The notes: generated by a model from the sequence alone, not told the origin. 64,000 nt of DNA from Microcoleus sp. FACHB-61 (GCA_014695295.1 JACJNY010000057.1:62001-126000), one strand, 5' to 3'. Shown: positions 53,395-62,065, counted from the stretch's first letter. Made by a program: numbers and translations.

Positions 53395-53410
53395 ATTGAG
53401 TTAATATTCA

Positions 53411-53441
53411 GTGGGGCAGGCAATGTCTGCCCTACTTTTTT
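53411..53441 (+). terminator. Terminator-like hairpin after opcA
   Basis: GTGGGGCAG (53411-53419) pairs with CTGCCCTAC (53427-53435) with one G-U, followed by a T-run TTTTTT at 53436-53441. Good candidate for the end of the fbp-tal-zwf-opcA transcript. Confidence 0.7.
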
Positions 53442-53614
53442 AGGAGTTATGAATTTTAAGTTAGGAGTTTTGAATTAATCCTGTTATTTAACTCAAAACT
53501 CTAAATTACTTCCCAAAAGCCACTAAATTACCTCTCTTCTTCTCATTCTTCCTTCGCGCCCTTCGCGTCTTCGCGGTTGGTTAAATATGTATTTTTTGTA
53601 ACTAATCTAGAACT

Positions 53615-55159
53615 ATGGCTTTAGTAATTGCTGGCGAACGCAGCGGGGCGGGAAAGACTACTGTAACGATCGCCCTTTTAGCTTATTTAATCCGTCGCGG
53701 CTTGAATGTTCAATCTTTTAAGGTAGGCCCGGATTACATCGATCCGATGTTTCATGCTTTTGTCACTGGTCGGCCCTGTCGGAATTTAGACGCGATATTA
53801 ACCTCTGAAGGTTACGTGCAGAAGTGTTTTTATCGTCATATTCAAGATGCGAATTATGCCTTAGTTGAAGGGGTGATGGGACTATTTGATGGAGTGAGTC
53901 GAAAAAATCAGGAATCACGAAGCCACGACACGGATTTTGACGCGGATACACGGATTAATTCTCGAAAAGAAGAAGGCAATTATGATTTTTCCTTTGCTTC
54001 TACGGCTCATGTTGCTTCTTTGCTGAATTTGCCGGTATTGTTTGTGATAGATTGCAGCAGGCTCTCTGGTTCTGTGGCTGCGATCGCGCACGGTTTTCGT
54101 TCTTTTAACCCTGACCTTAAATTCGCTGGTTTGGTGCTGAATCGGGTGGCGAGCGATCGACATTTGGAGTTGCTTCAAGATGCTCTAAAACCGCTCAATT
54201 TACCTATTTTGGGCGTTTTGCGTAGGGATGAGGCTGTTACTATTCCCGATCGACATTTGGGTTTGATTCCTGCTGAGGAGTTGCCGAATCTTCATGCTGC
54301 GATCGATAAACTGGCTGATTTGGCTGCTGTTAGTTTTGACTGGGAGCAACTTTTGCCTTTGTTGGCTGCAACTCGAAATGAGGGGGGTGAGGGGTCTGAG
54401 CAACTTTCGGCTAGGCACAGTCTCCCTTCGGTTATTTTAACTAAAAAAGATGATGTTGTCAACTCTTTGGGAAAACAATTTGGAGTGAGGATTGCAGTTG
54501 CGCGCGATCGGGCTTTTAATTTTTACTATCAGGACAATCTTGATTTGTTGGAAGAGTTGGGTGCGGAGTTGGTGTTTTGGAGTCCCCTTGATGATGCTGT
54601 TTTTCCTGACAATGTGCAAGGGTTATATTTTGGTGGTGGTTTTCCCGAAGTGTTTGCTCAAAAATTGAGCGGTAATGTTTTAATTCGGGATGCGGTAAGA
54701 AGTGCGATTTTTTCGGGAATGCCGACTTATGCGGAGTGCGGCGGTTTGATGTATTTGTGCGATTCTATTGTAGACTTCGATGGCAATTCTTGGCCAGGGG
54801 TGGGTGTGTTGAAAACTGCTGCTGCGATGGGAAAGCGTTTGACGCTGGGATACCGAGAAGCTGTGGCGGTGAGGGATAGTTCGGTGTTAACTGCTCTTGA
54901 TGAGGTTTGGGGACATGAGTTTCATCGATCGCATTTAACTGTTGAACCGAGTAATCCAGTTTATCACAGTTGGAGGTATGGAAAGCGGGGCGAAGTTGAG
55001 GCGGTTGCTGAAGGTTGGGGAGTTTGTCAGGTGCACGCTTCTTATTTGCATTTGCATTGGGGTGCTCGGCCTGATATTCCGGCTCGTTTTTTGCAGCAGT
55101 GTGCTGATTTTGATTGTAAGGGTGTTTTGGGCGATCGATCTCAAGTAATATCTTTTTAA
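53615..55159 (+). CDS. cobB: Cobyrinate a,c-diamide synthase, with in-frame repeat insertion
   Basis: 514 residues. N-terminal P-loop AGERSGAGKTTVTIALL, VGPDYIDPMFH, VEGVMGLFDGVS and STAHVASLLNLPVLFVIDCS; the C-terminal class I glutamine amidotransferase domain has TYAECGGLMYL (nucleophile Cys) and 'SYLHLHWG'. It amidates cobyrinate side chains a and c in cobalamin synthesis (also called CbiA). Between LFDGVS (about residue 91) and FASTAHVA (about 123) there are about 25 extra residues encoded partly by a dispersed repeat (53927-53960). The frame is kept. No cobalamin riboswitch was recognised upstream. Confidence 0.92.
   Translation: MALVIAGERSGAGKTTVTIALLAYLIRRGLNVQSFKVGPDYIDPMFHAFVTGRPCRNLDAILTSEGYVQKCFYRHIQDANYALVEGVMGLFDGVSRKNQESRSHDTDFDADTRINSRKEEGNYDFSFASTAHVASLLNLPVLFVIDCSRLSGSVAAIAHGFRSFNPDLKFAGLVLNRVASDRHLELLQDALKPLNLPILGVLRRDEAVTIPDRHLGLIPAEELPNLHAAIDKLADLAAVSFDWEQLLPLLAATRNEGGEGSEQLSARHSLPSVILTKKDDVVNSLGKQFGVRIAVARDRAFNFYYQDNLDLLEELGAELVFWSPLDDAVFPDNVQGLYFGGGFPEVFAQKLSGNVLIRDAVRSAIFSGMPTYAECGGLMYLCDSIVDFDGNSWPGVGVLKTAAAMGKRLTLGYREAVAVRDSSVLTALDEVWGHEFHRSHLTVEPSNPVYHSWRYGKRGEVEAVAEGWGVCQVHASYLHLHWGARPDIPARFLQQCADFDCKGVLGDRSQVISF
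53927..53960 (+). repeat. Dispersed ACACGGATT repeat inside cobB
   Basis: The 34-base segment contains GATACACGGATTAATT and matches, in reverse complement, the non-coding sequence at 63206-63240. It codes in frame for part of an extra, polar loop (HDTDFDADTRINSRKEEG). Confidence 0.8.
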
Positions 55160-55371
55160 CGAACCGCGAAGACGCGAAGGACACGAAGGAAGAGAAAGAA
55201 GAGGAAGCAGAATATAGGTAATGTCTGTAGCGATTTGGAGGTAAATCTATTCAGTTTTTTGTGGAACAATTCGGAAAGCCTATTGCTGGCTGCGTCCCGA
55301 GTAGAAATTAAGTCGTCTTACTATTTATATTAGAATATTTATGGCCGAGAAAGCTAGGGGTGTTGGGATTT

Positions 55372-55863
55372 ATGAGCGAATCACTTTTGACTAAGCAGTT
55401 GTCCGCGCAATGGGTGACACGGGAGAATTTTCGGAGTTACGGTCAAGTTATCTTTGCGGCTGTTGATGGCAAGTCTTTCGATGCTGAGGACGCTCAGTTA
55501 AACTTGCAAAATGGTGTTCCTAGATTTTACATTATGCGTCTCCAGAAGAAAGGTCGCAAGTTTGGCAAAATTACGCGGCACGTTCAATGTACTCAGTGTT
55601 TGGGTTCTTTGGAGGGGAAGGATTGGTTGATGGCGGTTGCGCCTCCTGGGGATAGCTATAAACCGAGTTTAGAGGATATGGCTGCTTTTCGGATTCCGGG
55701 CAATTGTTTTATTAAGTTAGATGTGGGAACTTGGCACGCTGGGCCGTATTTTGATGCGGATTTTGTTGATTTTTACAATCTGGAATTAAGCGATACTAAT
55801 GTGGTTGACCATTTTAGCTTTGATTTTGTGAAAAATCACAATCTGGAGTTTGAGATTGTCTGA
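55372..55863 (+). CDS. Ureidoglycolate lyase-like protein
   Basis: 163 residues from ATG 55372; a GTG at 55360 is an alternative. The N-terminus 'WVTRENFRSYGQVI' and the later ITRHVQCTQCLGSL, 'WLMAVAPPGD' and LDVGTWHAGPYF match ureidoglycolate lyase (AllA family, cupin fold). AllA releases urea from ureidoglycolate, a product of allantoin breakdown. With cytosine deaminase and an AtzE-type amidase nearby this suggests nitrogen salvage from purine and pyrimidine breakdown. True AllA activity is not proved because the family includes other members. Confidence 0.78.
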   Translation: MSESLLTKQLSAQWVTRENFRSYGQVIFAAVDGKSFDAEDAQLNLQNGVPRFYIMRLQKKGRKFGKITRHVQCTQCLGSLEGKDWLMAVAPPGDSYKPSLEDMAAFRIPGNCFIKLDVGTWHAGPYFDADFVDFYNLELSDTNVVDHFSFDFVKNHNLEFEIV

Positions 55864-56074
55864 TGTTAGCGATTTGTAGTTGCGCTTTCTTTTGGGTGAT
55901 TATTGTTATAGGTGGGTTTTTTGAGTAAGATTTTTTAACCGCAGAGGGCGCAGAGGACGCAGAGGAGGAGAAGGAGGGGGTTCGCAAGTGATTGGGGAAT
56001 TCTTTTGGCCTCACTAGGCTGGCTCGCAACTAGGGAGGATAAAGTTTACAAGTATTAAAATAGGTGCAATTGTC

Positions 56075-57340
56075 ATGCCTGAGCAAAAGTATAGCATTGT
56101 TCTGCGCGAATGTCGTTTGTTAGGTGCGGGCGATCGCCCAACGGTAGATATTGCTATTGAGAATGAGCAAATAGTCGCCGTTTCTCCGCACATCTCAGAA
56201 CTTGGGGAACGCGAAATCGACATTCAAGGCAAATTAGTTAGTCCTCCTTTTGTGGAGTCGCACATTCATCTCGATTCGGCTTTGACTGCGGGGGAACCGC
56301 GATGGAATCAAAGTGGCACTTTGTTCGAGGGAATTCAAATCTGGGGGGAACGAAAGCAATGTTTAACTCTGGATGATGTCAAAAAACGGGCTGTTGAGAC
56401 TTTAAGGCTGCAAGCGTCTCAAGGGATTTTGTTTGTCAGGAGTCACGCTGATGTTAGCGAACCGACGCTGACTGCTTTGCAAGGACTTTTGGAAGTTCGA
56501 GAAGAAGTCAAAGATTGGATGACTCTGCAAGTTGTGGCTTTTCCCCAAGACGGGATTTACGGAAGTCCAGAAAATGACAAACTTTTAGAGAAATCTCTGG
56601 ATATGGGTGCGGATGCTGTGGGCGGGATTCCGCATTATGAGTTGACGCGGGAAGATGGGGTGAAGTCTGTTGAGCGAATTTTTGAACTTGCGGAAAAATA
56701 CAATAGATTAATAGATGTTCACTGCGATGAAATCGATGATGAACAGTCGAGATTTTTGGAAGTTGTAGCAGCTTGTGCGATTAGAAGCGGGGCTGGTTCG
56801 CGGGTGACGGCTAGCCACACGACGGCTTTCGGTTCTTATAACAATGCTTATGCTTTTAAGCTGATGGGAAGTTTGGCAAAATCGGGAATTAATTTTATTG
56901 CCAATCCTTTAATTAATATCACCCTGCAAGGCCGCGCTGATACTTATCCCAAACGCCGTGGGGTGACGCGAGTTAAGGAGTTGTGGCAGCAGGGATTGAA
57001 TGTGAGTTTTGGTCACGACTGTGTGCAAGATCCTTGGTATAGTTTAGGTACGGGAAATATGTTGGATGTCGCTCATATGGCGGTTCATGTTTGTCAGATG
57101 ACGGGAATGGCTGAGATTGCAGCTTGTTTTAATATGGTGACTGTCAACGGTGCTAAAGCTCTCAATCTGGGAGATGAGAATTATGGGATAGATGCGGGGA
57201 AACCTGCAAATTTGATTGTGTTGGATGCTGAGGATTGTTATGATGCAATTAGGAGGCGCGCTGCGGTTTGCTATGTGATTTCGCGGGGAAAGTTATTGGC
57301 GGAAACTGAACCTGCTAAAATTAGTTTTTATGGTATTTGA
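56075..57340 (+). CDS. codA: Cytosine deaminase
   Basis: 421 residues, same length as E. coli CodA. The metal and active-site residues line up with a fixed shift of two: His63 and His65 (ESHIHLD), His216 and Glu219 (HCDEIDDEQSRF), His248 (SHTTAF) and Asp315 (FGHDCV). GIPHYELTREDGVKS also matches. It converts cytosine to uracil and ammonia in the cytoplasm. The residue after the metal Asp is Cys316; in E. coli this position is Asp314, which shapes substrate choice. A GTG/ATG choice is not needed: ATG at 56075 has a GAGGATAAAG-like site upstream. Confidence 0.92.
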   Translation: MPEQKYSIVLRECRLLGAGDRPTVDIAIENEQIVAVSPHISELGEREIDIQGKLVSPPFVESHIHLDSALTAGEPRWNQSGTLFEGIQIWGERKQCLTLDDVKKRAVETLRLQASQGILFVRSHADVSEPTLTALQGLLEVREEVKDWMTLQVVAFPQDGIYGSPENDKLLEKSLDMGADAVGGIPHYELTREDGVKSVERIFELAEKYNRLIDVHCDEIDDEQSRFLEVVAACAIRSGAGSRVTASHTTAFGSYNNAYAFKLMGSLAKSGINFIANPLINITLQGRADTYPKRRGVTRVKELWQQGLNVSFGHDCVQDPWYSLGTGNMLDVAHMAVHVCQMTGMAEIAACFNMVTVNGAKALNLGDENYGIDAGKPANLIVLDAEDCYDAIRRRAAVCYVISRGKLLAETEPAKISFYGI

Positions 57341-57366
57341 CAAACAATATTTGAAGCTGTTAAATT

Positions 57367-57675
57367 GTGAATCAAGGTGCTATTCCCGATGAGAGTCCGA
57401 GAAATTTGCAGGAGCAACTGCTACTGCAAGATGCTAAGGCTGGTAATTGCATAGTAATTCATTGCGGTACAGATAGATTGTTGGGAGATGCACCGAGACT
57501 TATTGAGGTTTATGGCGGGAATTCTGAAGATTGGGATAAAATGACAAGTATTGAGGCTTTTGAAATTAATGGAGCTTCCGTACAAGTCCATTGGTTTCGG
57601 AACAGTCAGACTCTTCAAGATGTGGAGTTTAAGTTCAAGCGACAGTATCCCAAAACAGCCCCTAAAAATCTGTAG
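57367..57675 (+). CDS. Hypothetical protein; possible polymorphic-toxin C-terminal domain
   Basis: 102 residues with a GTG start, 26 bases after codA. It has no signal peptide. APRLIEVYGGNSEDWDKMTS and VQVHWFRNSQTLQDVEFKFKR resemble the end of polymorphic toxins such as RHS-type proteins, where a 'W.KM' and 'E(V)HWF.N' pattern is common; this is a resemblance from memory, not a database hit. The next gene starts 11 bases later and may be its immunity partner. Alternatively it is an ordinary small cytoplasmic protein. Confidence 0.5.
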   Translation: MNQGAIPDESPRNLQEQLLLQDAKAGNCIVIHCGTDRLLGDAPRLIEVYGGNSEDWDKMTSIEAFEINGASVQVHWFRNSQTLQDVEFKFKRQYPKTAPKNL

Positions 57676-57686
57676 GTAATCAAGTT

Positions 57687-58139
57687 ATGAAAATTCGTTG
57701 TATTGCTAACACGGGTGAATCTCTCCCTGAAGAATATATAGATCCGCCACGCGGTTACACTAGAAAGGTTGAGTTACCGCTAACTAGAGGCAAGGAATAT
57801 GTTGTTTATGCTATCCGAGAATGGAAAGGGACTATTTGGTACTACATCTGCAATGATAATTACAGCTATTATCCCATCCATAATCCGGCGCCGATGTTTG
57901 AAGTGGTTGACAGCAGAATTTCTAAGTATTGGCGGTTTGAACTTTCGCCCAATGGATTGTTAATGATAGCGTTTGAACAGTGGTTTACTGACCCTTATTT
58001 TTATGATAAGCTGACAGACCAAGAAGAGGCAGAGGTTGAGATTTTTGAGAAGGTTAAGGAATTGATGGATGCTGAGGATTTTACTTTGCCTCCGTTCGAT
58101 GTTGCGGTAGAGAAGTTGCGGGAAACTGTCAGTGTTTGA
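57687..58139 (+). CDS. Hypothetical protein; possible immunity protein
   Basis: 150 residues, 11 bases after the previous gene and so likely co-transcribed. The first half is a compact beta-rich region (YTRKVELPLTRGKEYVVYAI, TIWYYICNDN); the second half ends in an acidic helix (DQEEAEVEIFEKVKELMDAED). This pattern and its place after a toxin-like small gene suggest an immunity role. No enzyme motif, signal peptide or membrane segment is present. No family name is given with confidence. Confidence 0.55.
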   Translation: MKIRCIANTGESLPEEYIDPPRGYTRKVELPLTRGKEYVVYAIREWKGTIWYYICNDNYSYYPIHNPAPMFEVVDSRISKYWRFELSPNGLLMIAFEQWFTDPYFYDKLTDQEEAEVEIFEKVKELMDAEDFTLPPFDVAVEKLRETVSV

Positions 58140-58238
58140 GTTGGCAAAGTGCGAGAGTCAATTTATTTGGTTAACCAGCTTGACTAAGATAGCTTGAAAT
58201 GGTATCAAATATGAAGCATCAGAATTTTGTGAATAAAA

Positions 58239-58700
58239 ATGGACGAAAAAATTGAAACGAATCAAAAGTATGAGGCCCTAGACGGCGATGATGATGTTTT
58301 GTTATTCGGTGAATCTACTTTTACGGTGCGCCGATTTAAAGAGATAGCCTCCAGTAAGTTTAATAAGATAATGGTTCAGACTTATGTAGCAGAAAAAAAC
58401 CAACATCTGAAGGCGATAATTGATTGGATGAGAGAACTGTGTATTAACGAAGAAACAAAAATTATTGGAGGGAATATAAACTGGAAATCTACTCAAGAAG
58501 GAATCGATTGTCAAGTGCTAAAAGTTGGTTCCAAGGGTTGGCAAAAAGGCAAGGTTCAAATCGAAGTTAATAAAAATATAGATTCTACGGAAACGCAGAC
58601 ATCTATCAAGTTTTGTGCTGATGAACCACCAGAGCCAAAATCACCTCTAGATGATATCAGGCAATCCGAGGAATACAAAAAACTGCTCGAAAATAACTAA
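58239..58700 (+). CDS. KGK domain-containing protein
   Basis: 153 residues. 'DDVLLFGESTFTVRRFKEIA' near the N-terminus and GWQKGKVQIEVN near 105 are the marks of the KGK family, small proteins found almost only in cyanobacteria. The last 30 residues are acidic and rich in Pro (DEPPEPKSPLDDI). Function unknown. It lies 100 bases after the possible immunity gene and shares its orientation; no operon evidence is clear. Confidence 0.75.
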   Translation: MDEKIETNQKYEALDGDDDVLLFGESTFTVRRFKEIASSKFNKIMVQTYVAEKNQHLKAIIDWMRELCINEETKIIGGNINWKSTQEGIDCQVLKVGSKGWQKGKVQIEVNKNIDSTETQTSIKFCADEPPEPKSPLDDIRQSEEYKKLLENN

Positions 58701-58745
58701 CAGCCCGATCGCGATTACAATACAATAATCGATCGCACCTATATC

Positions 58746-58808
58746 TGAACCTTAGATTTTCAACCGCAGATGAGGGCAGATGTACGCGGATGAACGCTGA
58801 TGTTTTTT
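58746..58808 (+). repeat. 63-base direct repeat, copy 1 (upstream of atzG)
   Basis: This 63-base unit contains TTAGATTTT, CAACCGCAGATGAGGGCAGATG and GATGTTTTTT and matches the unit at 58988-59050 at 59 of 63 positions. The pair flanks the AtzG-like gene, so the gene plus one unit looks like a product of a short duplication or insertion. Confidence 0.85.
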
Positions 58809-58820
58809 TGGGATGGACTA

Positions 58821-58997
58821 ATGACAAATATAGAAGAATATGTCGATCGCACGGCCGAACTGATAAACTTACCGTTAGACCCGGAACATCGTCCAGGCGT
58901 TGTGGTAAACTTCGAGAGGATAGCTGCGATCGCCCAACTCGTTACTGAATTCCCTTTACCTCAAGCAATCGAAGCTGCGCCAGTGTTTGAACCTTAG
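58821..58997 (+). CDS. atzG: AtzG-like small subunit (DUF4089)
   Basis: 58 residues, starting with ATG at 58821; an ATG at 58800 is in frame but lies inside the repeat. The whole protein is one motif: 'YVDRTAELINLPLDPEHRPGVVVNFERIAAIAQLV' followed by FPLPQAIEAAPVFEP. This matches AtzG, the small helper subunit that wraps around the amidase AtzE and stabilises it, a GatC-like role. It lies directly before the amidase gene; its stop codon lies in the second copy of the 63-base repeat. Confidence 0.82.
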   Translation: MTNIEEYVDRTAELINLPLDPEHRPGVVVNFERIAAIAQLVTEFPLPQAIEAAPVFEP

Positions 58998-59050
58998 ATT
59001 TTTAACCGCAGATGAGGGCAGATGAACGCAGATGAACGCAGATGTTTTTT
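58988..59050 (+). repeat. 63-base direct repeat, copy 2 (spans atzG end and atzE start)
   Basis: The second unit begins in the last codons of atzG and includes its stop TAG (58995-58997) and then the start ATG of the amidase gene (59022). In copy 1 the same frame would hit a TGA soon after the ATG; in this copy an A instead of T keeps it open. The repeat therefore supplies the start codon and the first ten codons of atzE. Confidence 0.85.
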
Positions 59051-60485
59051 AGATAAGGCTGATGCGGTTGCTACGGCAGCGGCGGTTAAAAGTGGTAAGC
59101 TTACGGCTACAGAGGCGGTAAGTGCTGCTTTGGAACGGATTGCTGTTAAGGATAAAGCTTTTAATTGCTTTACTGCCATCACTGCATCAAGCGCACTCGC
59201 AGCAGCAGAAAATATAGATAATTCGATCGCAAATAACCAAAACCCAGGCCCTTTAGCAGGCGTTCCCTTCGCAGCCAAAAACCTGTTCGACATCGGCGGA
59301 ATTACTACCCTAGCCGGGTCAAAAATCAACGCTGACAATCCTCCGGCTACCCAGGACGCGGCCGTGGTCGCCCGACTCAGACAAGCCGGTGCAATCCTCG
59401 TAGGTACGCTCAACATGGATGAGTACGCCTACGGTTTCGTCACGGAAAACAGCCACTACGGCCCGACTCGCAATCCCCGCGATACTACGCGCATCGCCGG
59501 CGGTTCCAGCGGCGGTTCCGCAGCAGCAGTCGCCGCCGGTTTTGTACCCATCACCCTCGGTTCTGATACTAACGGTTCCATCCGTGTACCGGCTGCTTTG
59601 TGTGGTGTCTTTGGGTTTAAGCCTACTTACGGCCGTTTGTCCAGGGCTGGCGCTTATTTATTTTCGGGTAGTTTGGATTGTGTGGGGCCGTTTGGGCGAT
59701 CGATCAGAGATATGGCGCTGCTGTACGATATCCTGCAAGGCCCTGATTCTAGTGACCCAGTTTGCACTCAACGCCCGCCAGAACTTTGTTCGCCGCAGTT
59801 AAATCAAGGCATCGAAGGATTGCGAATTGCTGTTGCTGACGGGTATTTCGCCACAGGGGCCGAACCGGAAGCAATGGATGCTGTAGAAATAGTTGCTAAA
59901 GCCTTGACAAATGTCTGGGATTGTGGTAATTGCACAGAAAAAACAACAAACCCCCCAAAAATAGGGGGGCTTGCAACTGTCACCATACCGGAATCCGATC
60001 GCGCCAGGGCGGCTGCATTTATCATTACCGCCTGCGAGGGCGGAAACTTGCATTTAGACAATTTGCGATCGCGCCCTCAAGACTTCGATCCGGCGACGCG
60101 CGATCGCTTTTTAGCGGGAACCCTGATCCCTGCGACTTGGTACTTGCAAGCGCAGAGATTCAGACAGTGGTACCGCGATCGAATTCGCGAAATATTTCAA
60201 CACACAGACATCATCCTCGCACCCGCAACCCCGATAGCTGCCCCTGAAATTGGCGTCGAGAAAATGGTAATAGCCGGACAAGAAATCTTAGTGCGTCCCA
60301 ATCTCGGACTGTTCACCCAACCCCTATCATTTATTGGCTTGCCCGTTCTTTGCGTGCCCGTACAGCGGCCCGGGGCTTTGCCCTTGGGGGTACAAATTAT
60401 TGGTGCTCCCTACAGCGAAGCGGTGATTCTCCGAGTCGCTGCGGTACTAGAATCGCAAGGCATTATATCTGCCGAATCAATTTAG
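59022..60485 (+). CDS. atzE: AtzE-type amidase (1-carboxybiuret hydrolase family)
   Basis: 487 residues. Amidase-signature residues are present: Lys in FAAKNLFDIGG, the Gly/Ser-rich TRIAGGSSGGSAAAVAAG with cis-Ser and Ser, and LGSDTNGSIRVPAALCGVFG. 'APATPIAAPEIGVE' and PLSFIGLPVLCVPV follow. It fits the AtzE group, which with AtzG splits 1-carboxybiuret or related ureides. The first ten residues (MNADERRCFL) come from a dispersed repeat; no other start precedes the ADAVATAAAV conserved start. A short C-rich palindrome near 59948 adds a few residues. It forms a pair with atzG. Confidence 0.88.
   Translation: MNADERRCFLDKADAVATAAAVKSGKLTATEAVSAALERIAVKDKAFNCFTAITASSALAAAENIDNSIANNQNPGPLAGVPFAAKNLFDIGGITTLAGSKINADNPPATQDAAVVARLRQAGAILVGTLNMDEYAYGFVTENSHYGPTRNPRDTTRIAGGSSGGSAAAVAAGFVPITLGSDTNGSIRVPAALCGVFGFKPTYGRLSRAGAYLFSGSLDCVGPFGRSIRDMALLYDILQGPDSSDPVCTQRPPELCSPQLNQGIEGLRIAVADGYFATGAEPEAMDAVEIVAKALTNVWDCGNCTEKTTNPPKIGGLATVTIPESDRARAAAFIITACEGGNLHLDNLRSRPQDFDPATRDRFLAGTLIPATWYLQAQRFRQWYRDRIREIFQHTDIILAPATPIAAPEIGVEKMVIAGQEILVRPNLGLFTQPLSFIGLPVLCVPVQRPGALPLGVQIIGAPYSEAVILRVAAVLESQGIISAESI
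59948..59973 (+). repeat. Short C/G palindrome inside atzE
   Basis: CCCCCC and GGGGGG around an AAAAATA loop at about 59951-59969 lie in frame and encode TNPPKIGGL. The design resembles the 36387-36403 hairpin and the palindromes in thrB, so it is probably a small member of the same family. Confidence 0.55.
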
Positions 60486-60496
60486 TGCTAATAATT

Positions 60497-60691
60497 CTAG
60501 GGTTTGTTGTTGCGGTGAAAGCGTCTCTTAGTCCTTCTGGCAATAGCTTTGCGCTTCTGCTTTTCCAACGGGGTTTCAAAGTGGCGGTGCTTTCTCATGT
60601 CGGGGAAAATACCCGCTTTAGAAACTTGTCGCTTAAACCGTCGCAGGGCTGACTCAATCCCTTCATTTTCGCCTATTACAACTTGGGTCAT
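60497..60691 (-). CDS. rpsU: 30S ribosomal protein S21
   Basis: 64 residues. The start [22 protein letters not shown] and the very basic C-terminus [17 protein letters not shown] are typical of S21. It sits at the 16S rRNA 3' end near the anti-Shine-Dalgarno region. It lies 172 bases downstream of prfB on the same strand, so the two translation genes may share transcription. Confidence 0.95.
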   Translation of the reverse strand: MTQVVIGENEGIESALRRFKRQVSKAGIFPDMRKHRHFETPLEKQKRKAIARRTKRRFHRNNKP

Positions 60692-60863
60692 TATTTCTCC
60701 TTTTGTTCGTTAGATCAATTTTTATCATATCAAGGTTTTTGGCCGCGCAACCTGTTGAAGGTCGGGCGATCGCCAAAAACCCCAAAATTATAGCAAATCC
60801 GCGGTCATTACCGCTCTTGATTATTTAGTCCGCGCAGGCGGACTTTGTATGTGGACGCGCGAA

Positions 60864-61998
60864 TTATATTCCCCCGGCTCCGTCGGTTTGGGCTATCAAC
60901 TGATTTTCCTGCCGCAGGTAAGCTTGAATAAACGGCTCTAATTCGCCGTTCATCACATCTTCGATGGCGGTTGTTTCCACCCCAGTGCGCAAATCCTTGA
61001 CCATTTGGTATGGGTGAAAAACATAATTGCGAATTTGGTTGCCCCAAGCTGCCTCTACCATGTCGCCGCGAATCTCGGCAATTTCCGAAGCCCGCTGTTC
61101 CTTAGCAATCACCAACAGTCTAGCCTTGAGTAATGCCAGAGCTTTTTCCTTGTTTTGCAACTGACTGCGTTCTTCGGTGCAACGGACGGCCAAACCAGTA
61201 GGAATGTGAACGATGCGGACTGCGGTTTCTACCTTGTTAACGTTTTGCCCGCCCTTGCCGCCAGCGCGGGAAGTCGTGATTTCCAAATCTTTTTCTGGAA
61301 TGTCCAACTTGACGGATCGATCGAGAATTGGCATCACTTCAACGCCAGCAAAACTGGTTTGACGCTTGTCGTTAGCATTAAAAGGCGAAATTCTGACCAA
61401 GCGGTGAGTGCCTTTTTCCGATCGCATATAACCGTAAGCGTAACGGCCGACAATTTCCAAAGAAGCCGATTTAACACCTGCTTCCTCTCCCTCGGAAATT
61501 TCCATTAAATGTACTTTGTAACCTTGACTTTCCCCCCAGCGGGTGTACATCCGCAGCAGCATTTCCGCCCAATCTTGAGCATCTGTGCCGCCGGCCCCGG
61601 CGTTAATTGTCAAAACGGCGCCGCCTTCATCGTAGGGCCCCGATAGTAATTGTTGCAGTTCCCACTGGTCGAGTTCGCGGGTTAACTGAGAAAGACTCGA
61701 TGAGGCTTCTTGGAACAGGGACTCGTCGGCTTCTAACTCCAGCAGTTCTAAAATAGCTTTAGCATCTTCCAAGCTCGTTTGCCAGCCGCGATATTGGTCT
61801 AAATGAGATTTTAAGTCATTAAGTTCTTGGAGGGTTTCTTGAGCTCGATCTTGGTCGTCCCAAAATGCTGGTTGGGCGCAGATTTGCTCTAAGTCTTGAA
61901 TTTTGGCGGTAAGTGCGGGGATGTCAAAGATAGTCCTGGGTTGTACCCAGTCGATCGGACAATGTTTCGATATTGTGTTTGATGTCTAGAACTTCCAC
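60864..61998 (-). CDS. prfB: Peptide chain release factor 2, with programmed +1 frameshift
   Basis: The frame starts with GTG at 61998 (GGAG about nine bases upstream), reads [18 protein letters not shown] to TAT CTT, and meets UGA at 61926-61924; the signal CTTTGAC at 61929-61923 is the classical RF2 shift site, preceded by AGGA. After a +1 shift translation continues [14 protein letters not shown] to 60864, giving about 377 residues. SPF (codon-reading motif) and [17 protein letters not shown] (GGQ, peptide release) are intact. It releases proteins at UGA and UAA. The frameshift gives autoregulation by RF2 level. A degenerate paralogue lies 67 bases upstream. Confidence 0.95.
61923..61929 (-). 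promoter_or_regulatory. RF2 programmed +1 frameshift site
   Basis: On the minus strand the order is TAT CTT TGA C: the ribosome pauses at UGA when RF2 is scarce and slips forward one base from CTT to TTG-type pairing, then reads GAC. An AGGA element sits four bases before CTT as an internal Shine-Dalgarno-like stimulator. Confidence 0.9.
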
Positions 61999-62065
61999 TG
62001 TTAGTTCTCCGGCGTTGTGAGGTGTATTTTTGAGTTTAGCTGAAATTTTGCTCTAAATGTGCAAA

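Noticed and set aside
53442-53614. Cobalamin riboswitch upstream of cobB
   Set aside because: No B12-box-like sequence was found; the stretch holds only heptamer and TCTTCGCG-type repeats.
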